DNA from: Herbaspirillum aquaticum
GTDB lineage: Bacteria; Pseudomonadota; Gammaproteobacteria; Burkholderiales; Burkholderiaceae_D
NCBI RefSeq assembly: GCF_002213425.1
Contig: NZ_NJGV01000005.1
Coordinates: 124,001 to 188,000 of the forward strand
Direction of reading: 5' to 3'
DNA length: 64,000 nt
Position numbers and translations under genes: made by a program. Positions 27,631-35,106 of this stretch are shown here, piece by piece. Numbering within the stretch: the first letter of the stretch is position 1; every line of letters starts with the position of its first letter. Below the pieces are notes generated by a model. That model made no database searches. It was not told where the DNA came from and worked only from the letters and a program-made list of their open reading frames with translations.

Positions 27631-27966
27631 GCGGGCTCCTGTTCAATGTGGAAAGCTTGCGGGCGGCCAGGCGCGAGAGGCCCTACCGCCAAAAGCTTCA
27701 CATTAGGCCCTTCCTCGTTGGCGGCCCATCGGACAGCTCCCCAAGCTGATGTAGGAAGATGCTGTCGCAGCTCCCCCTTGAAACGGGCGAATGCGAGTCG
27801 CTGAACCCGGCAGAGGTGAAGGTTTTTGTTGTCACGGAGCAGTAATACTTCAGTGCAACAATGCGCCCCGCATCCAGACCGGCTGTTCATTCGTTCAGTT
27901 TCCCGGGAAGAAACTGAAGCAAATGTCCACCTCTCGCCGGTTCACCGCCACCTCAAGGGGACTTCC
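27631..27966. promoter_or_regulatory. Divergent promoter region between SDR gene and chemosensory-like operon
   Basis: 336 bp without a gene. Near the SDR start, AATGTGGAAAGCTT and AAAGCTTCACATT (about 27644-27708) are imperfect inverted copies. Near the kinase, TTCAGTTTC (27894-27902) and GAAACTGAA (27910-27918) form a perfect 9 bp inverted repeat with a CCGGGAA loop, 49 bp before the start. The latter could be an operator or a leader hairpin. No clear -35/-10 pair could be fixed for either direction. Confidence 0.4.
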
Positions 27967-30405
27967 ATGACCATCCGCATGCGTATCACGCTCTTGGTGA
28001 TACTTACCTTCATCGCCATCGCCGGCATCGGCGGCTATGCGATGACGCAATCCCGCAGCAGTGCCGTCGAGGTGCGCTCGGTCACGGAGGGTGTCATGCC
28101 CAGCGTGCTGGCTTCGGCCGACCTGATGGGGCAGTTGAAGGACGTGCAACTGGCTGCCATGGTGATGGTCAACGAGACCGACAACCAGCTGGTCGCGCAA
28201 GAAAACGACAAGCTGGCCGAAAAGAAGGCCGTCCTCGAAAAAGCCCTGGCGGCCCAGGCCGAGCAGGCGCAAGGCGTGGCCCAGCGCGGCTTGATCGAAC
28301 AGGCCAAGGAAAGCCTGGACAATTATTTTGGCGCCATCGACACCACGGCCAAGTTCAAGCTGGCCGGCAAGAACGAGATCGCGCAAGCGCAGTTCTTCGG
28401 CGGCGTGATGCAGTACCAGACCGAGCTTGAAGGCATCGTCAACACCCTGCGCATCGAGAAGAACCGCTTCAAGGACAACGCCATTGCCTCGTTGAACGGC
28501 AAGCTGGCGCAGACCACCACCACCATCAGCATCGTCACCGTGGTGGCGGTGCTGCTGCTGGGCGGCATCGGCTTCCTGCTGTATCGCCAGATCACCGGCC
28601 CGATCAGCCGCATGGCCGCCATGATGGGCGAGATCGCCACCAGCCAGGACTTCACGCGCCGCCTGCCGGTGCAGCGCATGGATGAAGTGGGCCATTCCAT
28701 CGTCGCCTTCAACGGCATGGTCGAGAAGATCGAGCAGGCTTCGGCCCAGGTACGCCAGAAGACCGCCGACATGCAGGCCATGTTGCAGAATATCCCGCAG
28801 GGCATTCTCACCATCGTCGATGGCAACAAGGTGCATCCGGAATATTCGGCCTTCCTGGAAACGGTGTTCGACACCACCGACATCGCCGGCCGCGACGTGA
28901 TGGAACTGGTCTTCTCCGGCACCAATCTCGGTGCCGACACGCTCTCGCAGATCGAAGCCATCGGCGGCGCCTGCATCGGCGAAGACGTAATGAACTTCAC
29001 CTTCAACGAACACCTGATGGTCGGCGAAATCGAAAAGACCATGGCCGATGGCAGCGTGAAGATCCTCGACCTCTCCTGGTCGCCGATCACCGATGAGCAG
29101 GACCTGGTGATCCGCCTGATGCTGTGCGTGCGCGACGTGACCGAGCTGCGCCACCTGGCCGCCGAAGCCAACGAGCAGAAGCGCGAACTGGAAATGATCG
29201 GCGAAATCCTTGCCGTGGCGCCGGCCAAATTCAGCGAATTCATCGCCAGCGCCCGCCGCTTCCTGGACGAGAACGAGCAGATCGTCCACCAGAACCCGCA
29301 AGCCACGGCCTTTGCCATCGCCAAGCTGTTCCGCAACATGCACACCATCAAGGGCAATGGCCGTACCTACGGCCTGCTGCACCTGGCCAACGTGGTGCAC
29401 CATGCCGAGCAGCACTACGACGACCTGCGCCACCCGTCCAGCGGCGCTGCCTGGGACCAGCAAGAATTGCTGCTGCAACTGGGCCAAGTGCGCGAGATCA
29501 TCGACCGCTACGCCCGCATCAACGACGTGACCCTGGGCCGTGGTGCCAGCGCCGGTGCCGACCAGGTACTGCCGGGCTATGAGCGCCATGTGCTGACGAT
29601 CGATCGCAAGCACATCCAGGAAAGCCTGCTGCGCCTGGAAAACGTCAACACCGCCAACCTGCACGAACTGGTGGCCGTCCGCAACGACGTGCGCCGTACC
29701 CTGCGTCTCTTGGGTACCGAGACCGTCGAGGCTGTGCTGGCGCCGGTCATCGATTCGCTGCCGGCGCTGGCCAGCGACCTGGGCAAGGCTGCCCCGGTGG
29801 TGCAGATCGACGACAACGGCTACGTGGTCCACAGCTTTGCCGCCCCGCTGCTGCAGAACGTCTTCATGCACCTGATCCGCAATGCGGTCGACCACGGCCT
29901 GGAGTCGGCCGAGGAACGCTTGGCCCACGGCAAGCCTGAAGCCGGCACCATCAAGCTGGAAATGGGCGTGATGGACGACATGTTCCAGATGGCCCTGTCC
30001 GACGACGGGCGTGGCCTGGCCCTGCACAAGGTGCGCCAGATCGGCATTGAGAAGCAGCTCATCAGCGTGGACCAGGTGCTGACCGACGCCCAGATTGCAC
30101 GCCTGATCCTGCAGCCGGGCTTCTCCACCCGCAGTGAAGTGACCGAGGTGTCCGGACGCGGCGTGGGCATGGATGCGGTGCTGGACTTCGTGACCCGTGA
30201 ACACGGCAAGATCGAGATCTGCTTCACGGATCGGGAGGAGGGCGCTGCCTTCCGCGCCTTCCAGATCATCGTGATGCTGCCGGAGAACGTGGCGGTGGAA
30301 GTTGACGGCATCGATGTGCCTTATCCGGTGGCCGGGCAGGACCACGCACCGGTCGCGGTGCAGCCGCTGGTACTGCCGCAGGGCGGCGATCCGCAGGTGG
30401 CCTGA
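27967..30405 (+). CDS. Membrane HAMP-PAS-Hpt-CheA-type histidine kinase
   Basis: 812 aa; ATG 27967 follows AAGGGG. Helix 1 (about 8-25), a four-helix-bundle periplasmic sensor like that of MCPs (VEVRSVTEGVMPSVLASADLMGQLKD...), helix 2 (about 180-202), HAMP (ITGPISRMAAMM...), and a PAS-like domain (about 270-395). An Hpt domain follows with His459 in MHTIKGNGR. The HATPase is CheA type (HLIRNAVDHGLESAEERLAHGK with Asn639; FSTRSEVTEVSGRGVGMDAV). There is no CheW-like regulatory domain. It therefore joins receptor and CheA-like kinase in one chain. It leads an operon with MCP-like, CheX-like and CheY proteins. Confidence 0.9.
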   Translation: MTIRMRITLLVILTFIAIAGIGGYAMTQSRSSAVEVRSVTEGVMPSVLASADLMGQLKDVQLAAMVMVNETDNQLVAQENDKLAEKKAVLEKALAAQAEQAQGVAQRGLIEQAKESLDNYFGAIDTTAKFKLAGKNEIAQAQFFGGVMQYQTELEGIVNTLRIEKNRFKDNAIASLNGKLAQTTTTISIVTVVAVLLLGGIGFLLYRQITGPISRMAAMMGEIATSQDFTRRLPVQRMDEVGHSIVAFNGMVEKIEQASAQVRQKTADMQAMLQNIPQGILTIVDGNKVHPEYSAFLETVFDTTDIAGRDVMELVFSGTNLGADTLSQIEAIGGACIGEDVMNFTFNEHLMVGEIEKTMADGSVKILDLSWSPITDEQDLVIRLMLCVRDVTELRHLAAEANEQKRELEMIGEILAVAPAKFSEFIASARRFLDENEQIVHQNPQATAFAIAKLFRNMHTIKGNGRTYGLLHLANVVHHAEQHYDDLRHPSSGAAWDQQELLLQLGQVREIIDRYARINDVTLGRGASAGADQVLPGYERHVLTIDRKHIQESLLRLENVNTANLHELVAVRNDVRRTLRLLGTETVEAVLAPVIDSLPALASDLGKAAPVVQIDDNGYVVHSFAAPLLQNVFMHLIRNAVDHGLESAEERLAHGKPEAGTIKLEMGVMDDMFQMALSDDGRGLALHKVRQIGIEKQLISVDQVLTDAQIARLILQPGFSTRSEVTEVSGRGVGMDAVLDFVTREHGKIEICFTDREEGAAFRAFQIIVMLPENVAVEVDGIDVPYPVAGQDHAPVAVQPLVLPQGGDPQVA

Positions 30406-30456
30406 GCCGTCCGCTGTCGTTACCCTGGAAACATCAACCTGCAGGAAATCAGATCC

Positions 30457-31182
30457 ATGTTTGAATCCCTTCTCCTGGTGGCGCTGGGCGCCGCCCTGGC
30501 CGGCCTGCCGATGGCTGCGCTGTGGCTGCGCCAGAAGCGCCGGGCACGCCAGCTGGTCGACGCCGGCCAGCTGGAACGCGTGCGCGACCAGGCCCAGGCG
30601 GCGCTGGCCGAGCAACAGCAGCAATGGGCCGCGCACCAGCAACAGCTGGAGCAGGACAGGCTGGCCGCGCAGCAGCATATGGCCGAGATGCGCCGCGAGA
30701 GCGAGGCCATGATGGCGCGCCTGTCCAGCGAGCAATCGGATCATGTTTCGCGCGTGCGCCAGAGCTGCGATGAATCGCAGGACACCATCAGCAAGCTGCT
30801 GGGCCTGGTGCGTACCTTCGAGCGCTGGCATGACGACATGAACGAGCTGATCGCCCACAACCGCGAGATGCATCGCAAGAACGACGAGTTCGCCCTGATC
30901 GTGAACCAGGTCATCATCGTGGCCTTGAACGCCTCCATCGAAGCCGCACGCGCCGGTGTACATGGTCGCGGCTTTGCAGTGGTGGCGCAGGAGGTGCGTG
31001 ACCTGGCGCAGCGTGCCGAGAAGCTCTCCAAGAGCTATCGCGCCAACCTGTACCAGAACGACCTGATCACCACCACCACCTTCCAGGACCTGCAAGCCGG
31101 CGGCAAGATGATCATGGGGGCCGTCATCGGGCTGGACCTGATCAACAAGAAAACCAGGCAAGCCCTGGCCGAAGCAGCATGA
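30457..31182 (+). CDS. Minimal methyl-accepting chemotaxis-like signalling protein
   Basis: 241 aa. One N-terminal helix (about 3-24), a Gln/Ala-rich coiled coil (about 30-110), and the MCP hairpin tip [31 protein letters not shown]. There is no periplasmic sensor domain, no HAMP and only one short flank of signalling bundle, far below the usual 500-650 aa of receptors. It can contact CheA-type partners but cannot sense outside ligands itself. It probably acts as an adaptor or scaffold for the kinase encoded 51 bp upstream. Its stop overlaps the next start (ATGA at 31179). Confidence 0.85.
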   Translation: MFESLLLVALGAALAGLPMAALWLRQKRRARQLVDAGQLERVRDQAQAALAEQQQQWAAHQQQLEQDRLAAQQHMAEMRRESEAMMARLSSEQSDHVSRVRQSCDESQDTISKLLGLVRTFERWHDDMNELIAHNREMHRKNDEFALIVNQVIIVALNASIEAARAGVHGRGFAVVAQEVRDLAQRAEKLSKSYRANLYQNDLITTTTFQDLQAGGKMIMGAVIGLDLINKKTRQALAEAA

Positions 31183-31787
31183 GCGCCAATGACATGGACG
31201 AGCTGCAAGCCGTGGCCGGGATCATCACCGACGAGCGCATCAGCGCCAGCGCCCGCGATGGTTTCGACACGCTCTTGCAGCAGGCGCTGCGCAGCAGCCT
31301 GGTGCCTGCGGACGCTACGGCGGAGATATCGGTAGTCGAAGACGTGGCCGAGCTCACCGAAAAGAAGATGGTGGTGCTGACCATTTCCTCCTATCTGTTT
31401 CGCCTGATGGTGATGTTTCATTTCAGCCCGGATATGGCGACCCGCGGGCATTTTGCGCGGCTGACGCGGGTCTCTGCCGGTGAGATGGACGAGCAGGCCT
31501 TGATGGATGGGATCGCCGAATGCGGCAATCTCTGCTGCGGCATCTTCAACCGCGAGCTGGGGCGTTTCTTTCCGCACCTGGGCATGTCCACGCCCAACGT
31601 GATCGACACGCAGTGCGTGGCCTACCTGCAAAAACTCAACTGCGCGCACGTGCGGCATTTCGCCATCGACATGCCGGACGCGCCGCGTCTGCACGTCTCG
31701 CTGGCCGTCTCCACTTATGACCGGCTGGACTTTGCGGTGGCACCGGGCGAAGAGGCCGACACCACGGGCGAGCTGGAACTGTTCTGA
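31179..31787 (+). CDS. CheX-like chemotaxis phosphatase-family protein A
   Basis: 202 aa. The central segment [38 protein letters not shown] has the helix pattern of CheC/CheX/FliY phosphatases (acidic-x3-N in ECGNLCCG). The C-terminus is a flexible acidic tail ending GELELF with a terminal Phe, reminiscent of the CheY-binding tail of CheZ. It is coupled to the MCP-like gene upstream. A role in dephosphorylating or binding the CheY at 32849 is inferred from context. Confidence 0.7.
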   Translation: MSANDMDELQAVAGIITDERISASARDGFDTLLQQALRSSLVPADATAEISVVEDVAELTEKKMVVLTISSYLFRLMVMFHFSPDMATRGHFARLTRVSAGEMDEQALMDGIAECGNLCCGIFNRELGRFFPHLGMSTPNVIDTQCVAYLQKLNCAHVRHFAIDMPDAPRLHVSLAVSTYDRLDFAVAPGEEADTTGELELF

Positions 31788-31818
31788 CCATTCATCGATT
31801 CGGGGGAATCTCATCATC

Positions 31819-32772
31819 ATGCAAGCCTCTGCCAGCCTCGACAACGCCATCACCAGCAAGGTGCTGGTCCTGGACCGCGATGCCGACTGCTACGACACCA
31901 TCAAATCCTTCTGCGAGCGCCACAACCTGGTCGGGCTGAAGGCCCATGAGGAGCATGTGATGGCCGTCTTGCGCAGCAACGTGGACCTGGGCGGCATCAT
32001 GCTCTCGGAAAGCCTGGCCGGACTGGGCGAGGGCGGGCCGGGCCTGGCGCGCCGCATCCGCGAAGTGCGCCCGGAGTTGCCGATCTTCCTGCGTCGCCGG
32101 CGCGAAGCCGCTGATGCCGAACTCTCCGGGCGGGACAGCGAACTCTTCAGCGCCGTCTACCGCATCGAGGAAATCGATGCCCTGGCACCGGCGGTGGCCT
32201 CGTCGATCTTCAGCCAGCAGTATCCCAATGCGCTGGTGCGCGGCATTGCCGAGATCAGCCGCATGGTCCTGGAGAGCCAGTTCCCGGACATGCAGGTCGA
32301 GATCGAGCAGCCTTATCTGGTGCGCGACCGCATCATTTTCGGGGAAGTGTTTACGCTCATTCCGCTGGAGAGCAGCTGGTGCCGTGGCTACATGATGCTG
32401 CAGGCCGAGCAGAAAACGCTGCAGGCGCTGGCGCCGGAGGAATCGGGCGACTTCCGCCATCTCAACAATGCGCTGGGGGAATTGACCAACCTGATCTGGG
32501 GCTGGTTCAAGAACCGCTTCATCAACCAGGCCCAGCCCATTCATCAGCTGAGCCAGGTGCCGATCATCATCAATCACCAGCATCGCTACATTTCCTTCGG
32601 TTCGGAGGATGCGCAGCTGTGCTTCAAGTACTTGCTGCGCCGGGATGGCGGCGCACCGCTGGTCCTGCTGCAGCGCTTCATCTTCAACCTGTCGTGGTCG
32701 CCGGAAGATTTCACCGAGAACCAGACCTCGGTGGAAGAGCTGTTCGAATCCGGCGAGCTGGAACTGTTCTGA
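31819..32772 (+). CDS. Pseudo-receiver plus CheX-like domain protein B
   Basis: 317 aa; ATG 31819 follows CGGGGGAATC. Residues about 14-130 have a receiver fold (KVLVLDRDADCYDTIKSF), but the expected phospho-acceptor position after beta-3 (VDLGGIMLSESL) has no Asp, so it is likely a pseudo-receiver. Residues about 145-295 form a CheX-like domain (LNNALGELTNLIWGWFKNRFI). The protein ends VEELFESGELELF, with the same last six residues as the preceding gene product. It sits between protein A and CheY in the operon. Confidence 0.72.
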   Translation: MQASASLDNAITSKVLVLDRDADCYDTIKSFCERHNLVGLKAHEEHVMAVLRSNVDLGGIMLSESLAGLGEGGPGLARRIREVRPELPIFLRRRREAADAELSGRDSELFSAVYRIEEIDALAPAVASSIFSQQYPNALVRGIAEISRMVLESQFPDMQVEIEQPYLVRDRIIFGEVFTLIPLESSWCRGYMMLQAEQKTLQALAPEESGDFRHLNNALGELTNLIWGWFKNRFINQAQPIHQLSQVPIIINHQHRYISFGSEDAQLCFKYLLRRDGGAPLVLLQRFIFNLSWSPEDFTENQTSVEELFESGELELF

Positions 32773-32848
32773 GGCCGGGGTAGCTCCCCGGCATTGATTT
32801 ACCTTCCCCTCAAGCAATTACGCAAATCAAGCAAAGAGAGAATTCAAG

Positions 32849-33217
32849 ATGGCACAAATCCTGGTAGTGGACGATTCGAGCACCGTGCGCGCCGAAGTCG
32901 GTGACTTCCTCAAGAAGAATGGCCTGGACGTGGCCCTGGCCGTGGATGGCCGCGACGGCCTGGCCAAACTCAAGGGCGACCCGGCCATCAAGCTGGTGGT
33001 CTCCGACGTGAACATGCCCAACATGGATGGCCTGACCATGGCCGAGAAGATCCGCAGCGAACTGGGCAATGCCAGCGTGAACATCATCATGCTGACCACC
33101 GAGAACTCGCCCATCATGAAGGAACGTGGCAAGGCGGCCGGGATCAAGGGATGGATCGTCAAGCCCTTCAAGGGGGAGGCGGTGTTGCCGACGTTCAAGA
33201 AGCTGGTGGGTGTTTGA
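32849..33217 (+). CDS. CheY-like single-domain response regulator
   Basis: 122 aa, receiver only. MAQILVVDDSSTVRAEV gives the acidic pair, the phosphorylated Asp53 lies in VVSDVNMPNMDG, Thr in MLTTENS and Lys in WIVKPFKGE. It has no output domain, so it should act by protein contact, as CheY does at the flagellar switch or another target. It is the last gene of the operon and is followed by a strong terminator. The likely phosphodonor is the kinase at 27967. Confidence 0.9.
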   Translation: MAQILVVDDSSTVRAEVGDFLKKNGLDVALAVDGRDGLAKLKGDPAIKLVVSDVNMPNMDGLTMAEKIRSELGNASVNIIMLTTENSPIMKERGKAAGIKGWIVKPFKGEAVLPTFKKLVGV

Positions 33218-33266
33218 CGAGATTCGTCTAGATTGAACATTGAATCTTCATCAAGTAGTGTCAACA

Positions 33267-33300
33267 CGAATAGGCCCGCAGTGATGCGGGCCTATTCGTT
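33267..33300 (+). terminator. Terminator of the chemosensory-like operon
   Basis: CGAATAGGCCCGCA and TGCGGGCCTATTCG form a perfect 14 bp stem with a GTGA tetraloop, then TTTGTG. The poly-T tract is short but the stem is very stable. It ends the plus-strand operon 50 bp after CheY. Confidence 0.75.
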
Positions 33301-33335
33301 TGTGTCTGCCGCCGGAGCAAAGCTGGTTTATTAAT

Positions 33336-33390
33336 CGTAGCTACGAATATTGGTTGAAGAACGGATTAAGTGTAGTTACAATTAATCCCC
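33336..33390 (+). promoter_or_regulatory. brnT promoter and palindromic operators
   Basis: TTGAAG (33354-33359), a 17 bp spacer and TACAAT (33377-33382) form a good promoter whose start site would fall at about 33389, only 2 nt before the brnT ATG. CGTAGCTACG (33336-33345) is a perfect palindrome. GGATTAA (33363-33369) and TTAATCC (33382-33388) are inverted copies flanking the -10. Both are candidate sites for autorepression by the BrnTA complex. Confidence 0.55.
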
Positions 33391-33657
33391 ATGCAGATTA
33401 CATTCGACCCGAAAAAAGACGCCATCAACCGACACAAGCACGGCGTTTCACTCGCAGAGGCGGCGGCCATCGAATGGGACACGGCATTGCTCAGCGTCGA
33501 CCGCAGGTTTGACTATGATGAGGTTCGGGAAATCGCGATTGCCTACATCGGTCTGCGGCTCCATGTGGTGGTCTTCGTGGAGCGAAATGAAGTGTTGCGC
33601 ATCATCAGTCTGCGCAGGGCAACCAAAAGGGAGATACAACACTATGCCGAAGCTTAA
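33391..33657 (+). CDS. brnT: BrnT toxin (type II toxin-antitoxin ribonuclease)
   Basis: 88 aa. It opens MQITFDPKKDAINRHKHGVSLAEA, the BrnT signature, and has the RelE-like core FDYDEVREIAIAYIGLRLHVVVFVERN and RIISLRRATKREIQHYAEA. BrnT is an mRNA-cleaving toxin neutralised by BrnA. The toxin gene comes first and overlaps brnA by 14 bp, the usual order for this family. No Shine-Dalgarno precedes the ATG, and the predicted transcript starts about 2 nt upstream, so translation may be leaderless. Confidence 0.9.
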   Translation: MQITFDPKKDAINRHKHGVSLAEAAAIEWDTALLSVDRRFDYDEVREIAIAYIGLRLHVVVFVERNEVLRIISLRRATKREIQHYAEA

Positions 33658-33931
33658 ACAAGGAACAATCGTACCCACGGCCGCCGAAGATGTGGCGCTC
33701 ACCAAGGCCGCGTTGGCGGATCCGGACGCGCAGCCTCTCACGGCAGCGCAGTTCGCCACGATGCGTCCGGCGCGCGGACGCGGCAGGCCGGCGGGAAGTG
33801 GTTGTAAGGTGCAAGTGACGATGCGCTTTGATCAGGACATCGTTGAGGCTTTCAAGGCCGGTGGTGATGGCTGGCAAAGTCGGATGAACGGTGCCTTGCG
33901 GGAATGGCTGGCGCAGCACAAGCCTGCTTGA
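33644..33931 (+). CDS. brnA: BrnA antitoxin
   Basis: 95 aa from ATG 33644, inside the end of brnT. The C-terminal ribbon-helix-helix is KVQVTMRFDQDIVEAFKAGGDGWQSRMNGALREWL, as in BrnA proteins that bind both toxin and operator DNA. The N-terminal part (MPKLKQGTIVPTAAEDVAL...) would wrap the toxin. An upstream AAGGGAG lies within the toxin coding sequence and should direct translation. BrnA dimers are expected to repress the promoter at 33354-33382. Confidence 0.88.
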   Translation: MPKLKQGTIVPTAAEDVALTKAALADPDAQPLTAAQFATMRPARGRGRPAGSGCKVQVTMRFDQDIVEAFKAGGDGWQSRMNGALREWLAQHKPA

Positions 33932-33932
33932 A

Positions 33933-34799
33933 TCACTTCTCTTCCAGCACCAGTTCGAAACAGATCAGCACGGGATTGCTGCCGCGCTTGAGCACTCCCT
34001 CACAGACCTGACCTTGGGGATTGATGAGGCCGATGTCCAGGCGTCCGATGCCATCGCGCACTTCGCCCGAGCGGACCAGGATTTCAGTGGCGCGGTCGTC
34101 CAGTACGCGTCCGTCTTCGAATTCCGCCCCGATGATGCTGCCCACGCTGCCGCGCACGATGGCATCGCGCATGCCGTGCTCCGCGCAGGCTTGTTCGACG
34201 GCGATGGTCAGGTCCTGGTCGGGCCGGATGCGTGCCAATACCACGCGTTTTCCACGCGCTGAGAGAGGCTGGTCGCTTAACCGAGTCGGGTAGAACAGGG
34301 TGAAATTGGTCTCGGGATCGTAGCGGGTCGCCATGGTGGCGTCGTGCAGGCCCCAGGCTTGCGCGGGGGTACTGGCGCCAACCTCGGTTTTTTCCATCAT
34401 CAGGTGACCGCCCTGGCGCTGTCCGTCGCGGCCGCGCCAGATGGCGTGACAGTGCACGAAAGGCTCGCCATCCTTGCGTCCGGCGGTGGCGCAGGCGTAT
34501 TCGATGACCGTTCCTTCTTCCATCGCATGGGGTGCGCTGTAGAAAGCGGCGTGCTGGTCATCCACCGCGAGGGCGGGCATCAGGAAATGCAGGGGGGCGA
34601 CGGGAAGGTTGGCGAAGCGCACGGTACCGCCATCCAGGCCCGCGCGCGCCAGGGGAATGCTGATGGCGTCGCGCAGGTTCATCCCGGCTTCGAGCATGAA
34701 ATCGAGATGCATCGCCGGACCGGACAGGGTGACGATGCGCTGCGGGTCGGGCGCGCCAGGATGGCGGACGGTGCGGGCGAAGGCGGGTGTGGCTGGCAT
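33933..34799 (-). CDS. PPC/DUF296 domain protein
   Basis: 288 aa; ATG 34799 follows AAGGAGACCGC. Two PPC-like modules can be seen: residues about 20-140 (MNLRDAISIPLARAGLDGGTVRFANL..., PFVHCHAIWRGRDGQRQGGHLM) and about 165-285 (RIRPDQDLTIAVEQACAEHGMRDAIVRGSVGSIIGAEFEDG). PPC domains trimerise and in plants accompany AT-hooks; in bacteria the role is unknown. The HCHA and GGHL motifs may bind metal. It converges on brnA with a 1 bp gap. Confidence 0.8.
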   Translation of the reverse strand: MPATPAFARTVRHPGAPDPQRIVTLSGPAMHLDFMLEAGMNLRDAISIPLARAGLDGGTVRFANLPVAPLHFLMPALAVDDQHAAFYSAPHAMEEGTVIEYACATAGRKDGEPFVHCHAIWRGRDGQRQGGHLMMEKTEVGASTPAQAWGLHDATMATRYDPETNFTLFYPTRLSDQPLSARGKRVVLARIRPDQDLTIAVEQACAEHGMRDAIVRGSVGSIIGAEFEDGRVLDDRATEILVRSGEVRDGIGRLDIGLINPQGQVCEGVLKRGSNPVLICFELVLEEK

Positions 34800-35106
34800 G
34801 CGGTCTCCTTGGCAGCTGGGCTGCGGGCGGTGCGGCTTTGAGGGGCCGTCGGGGCTGGTTGGTTTCGGCGATTATCGCGCGTTCGGGGATGGGATGCCGG
34901 TGAATGTTTTTAAACCGTCCGCATGCAGATGAGGTTTGCTGCTGCACCTTTTCACCCGCAGTGCGTGCTGACACCTGTGCGCACACCTTTGCCCCGGTCA
35001 GCAGTACAGTTCGAGCCAATGACCATTACAGTCCCGATACAGCTCACGGTACAGTTCTGCCATCCCCCTCCTGCTCAACGAGACAGCAGACCCGCCTGGC
35101 CTGTCA
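34800..35106. promoter_or_regulatory. Gene-free stretch with a phased TACAGT repeat array
   Basis: 307 bp without a credible gene. On the minus strand GATAAT (plus 34871-34876) is a possible -10 for the DUF296 gene. Further upstream TACAGT occurs at 35005 and 35027, TACAGC at 35038 and TACAGT at 35050, at intervals of 22, 11 and 12 bp. Read on the minus strand the units are GAACTGTAC, GAGCTGTAT, GGACTGTAA and GAACTGTAC. Spacing by helical turns points to a protein-binding array. No terminator for the fluoride transporter gene was found here. Confidence 0.5.

Noticed and set aside
27895-31161. 1088-codon open frame on the minus strand
   Set aside because: It lies fully antisense to the recognised kinase and MCP-like genes. 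Its His/Gln/Leu-rich composition is that of a GC-rich shadow frame, with no domain.
33217-33390. Possible att site or tRNA next to the BrnTA pair as sign of a genomic island
   Set aside because: No tRNA fold, direct repeat or integrase was found; only the terminator and brnT promoter are there.
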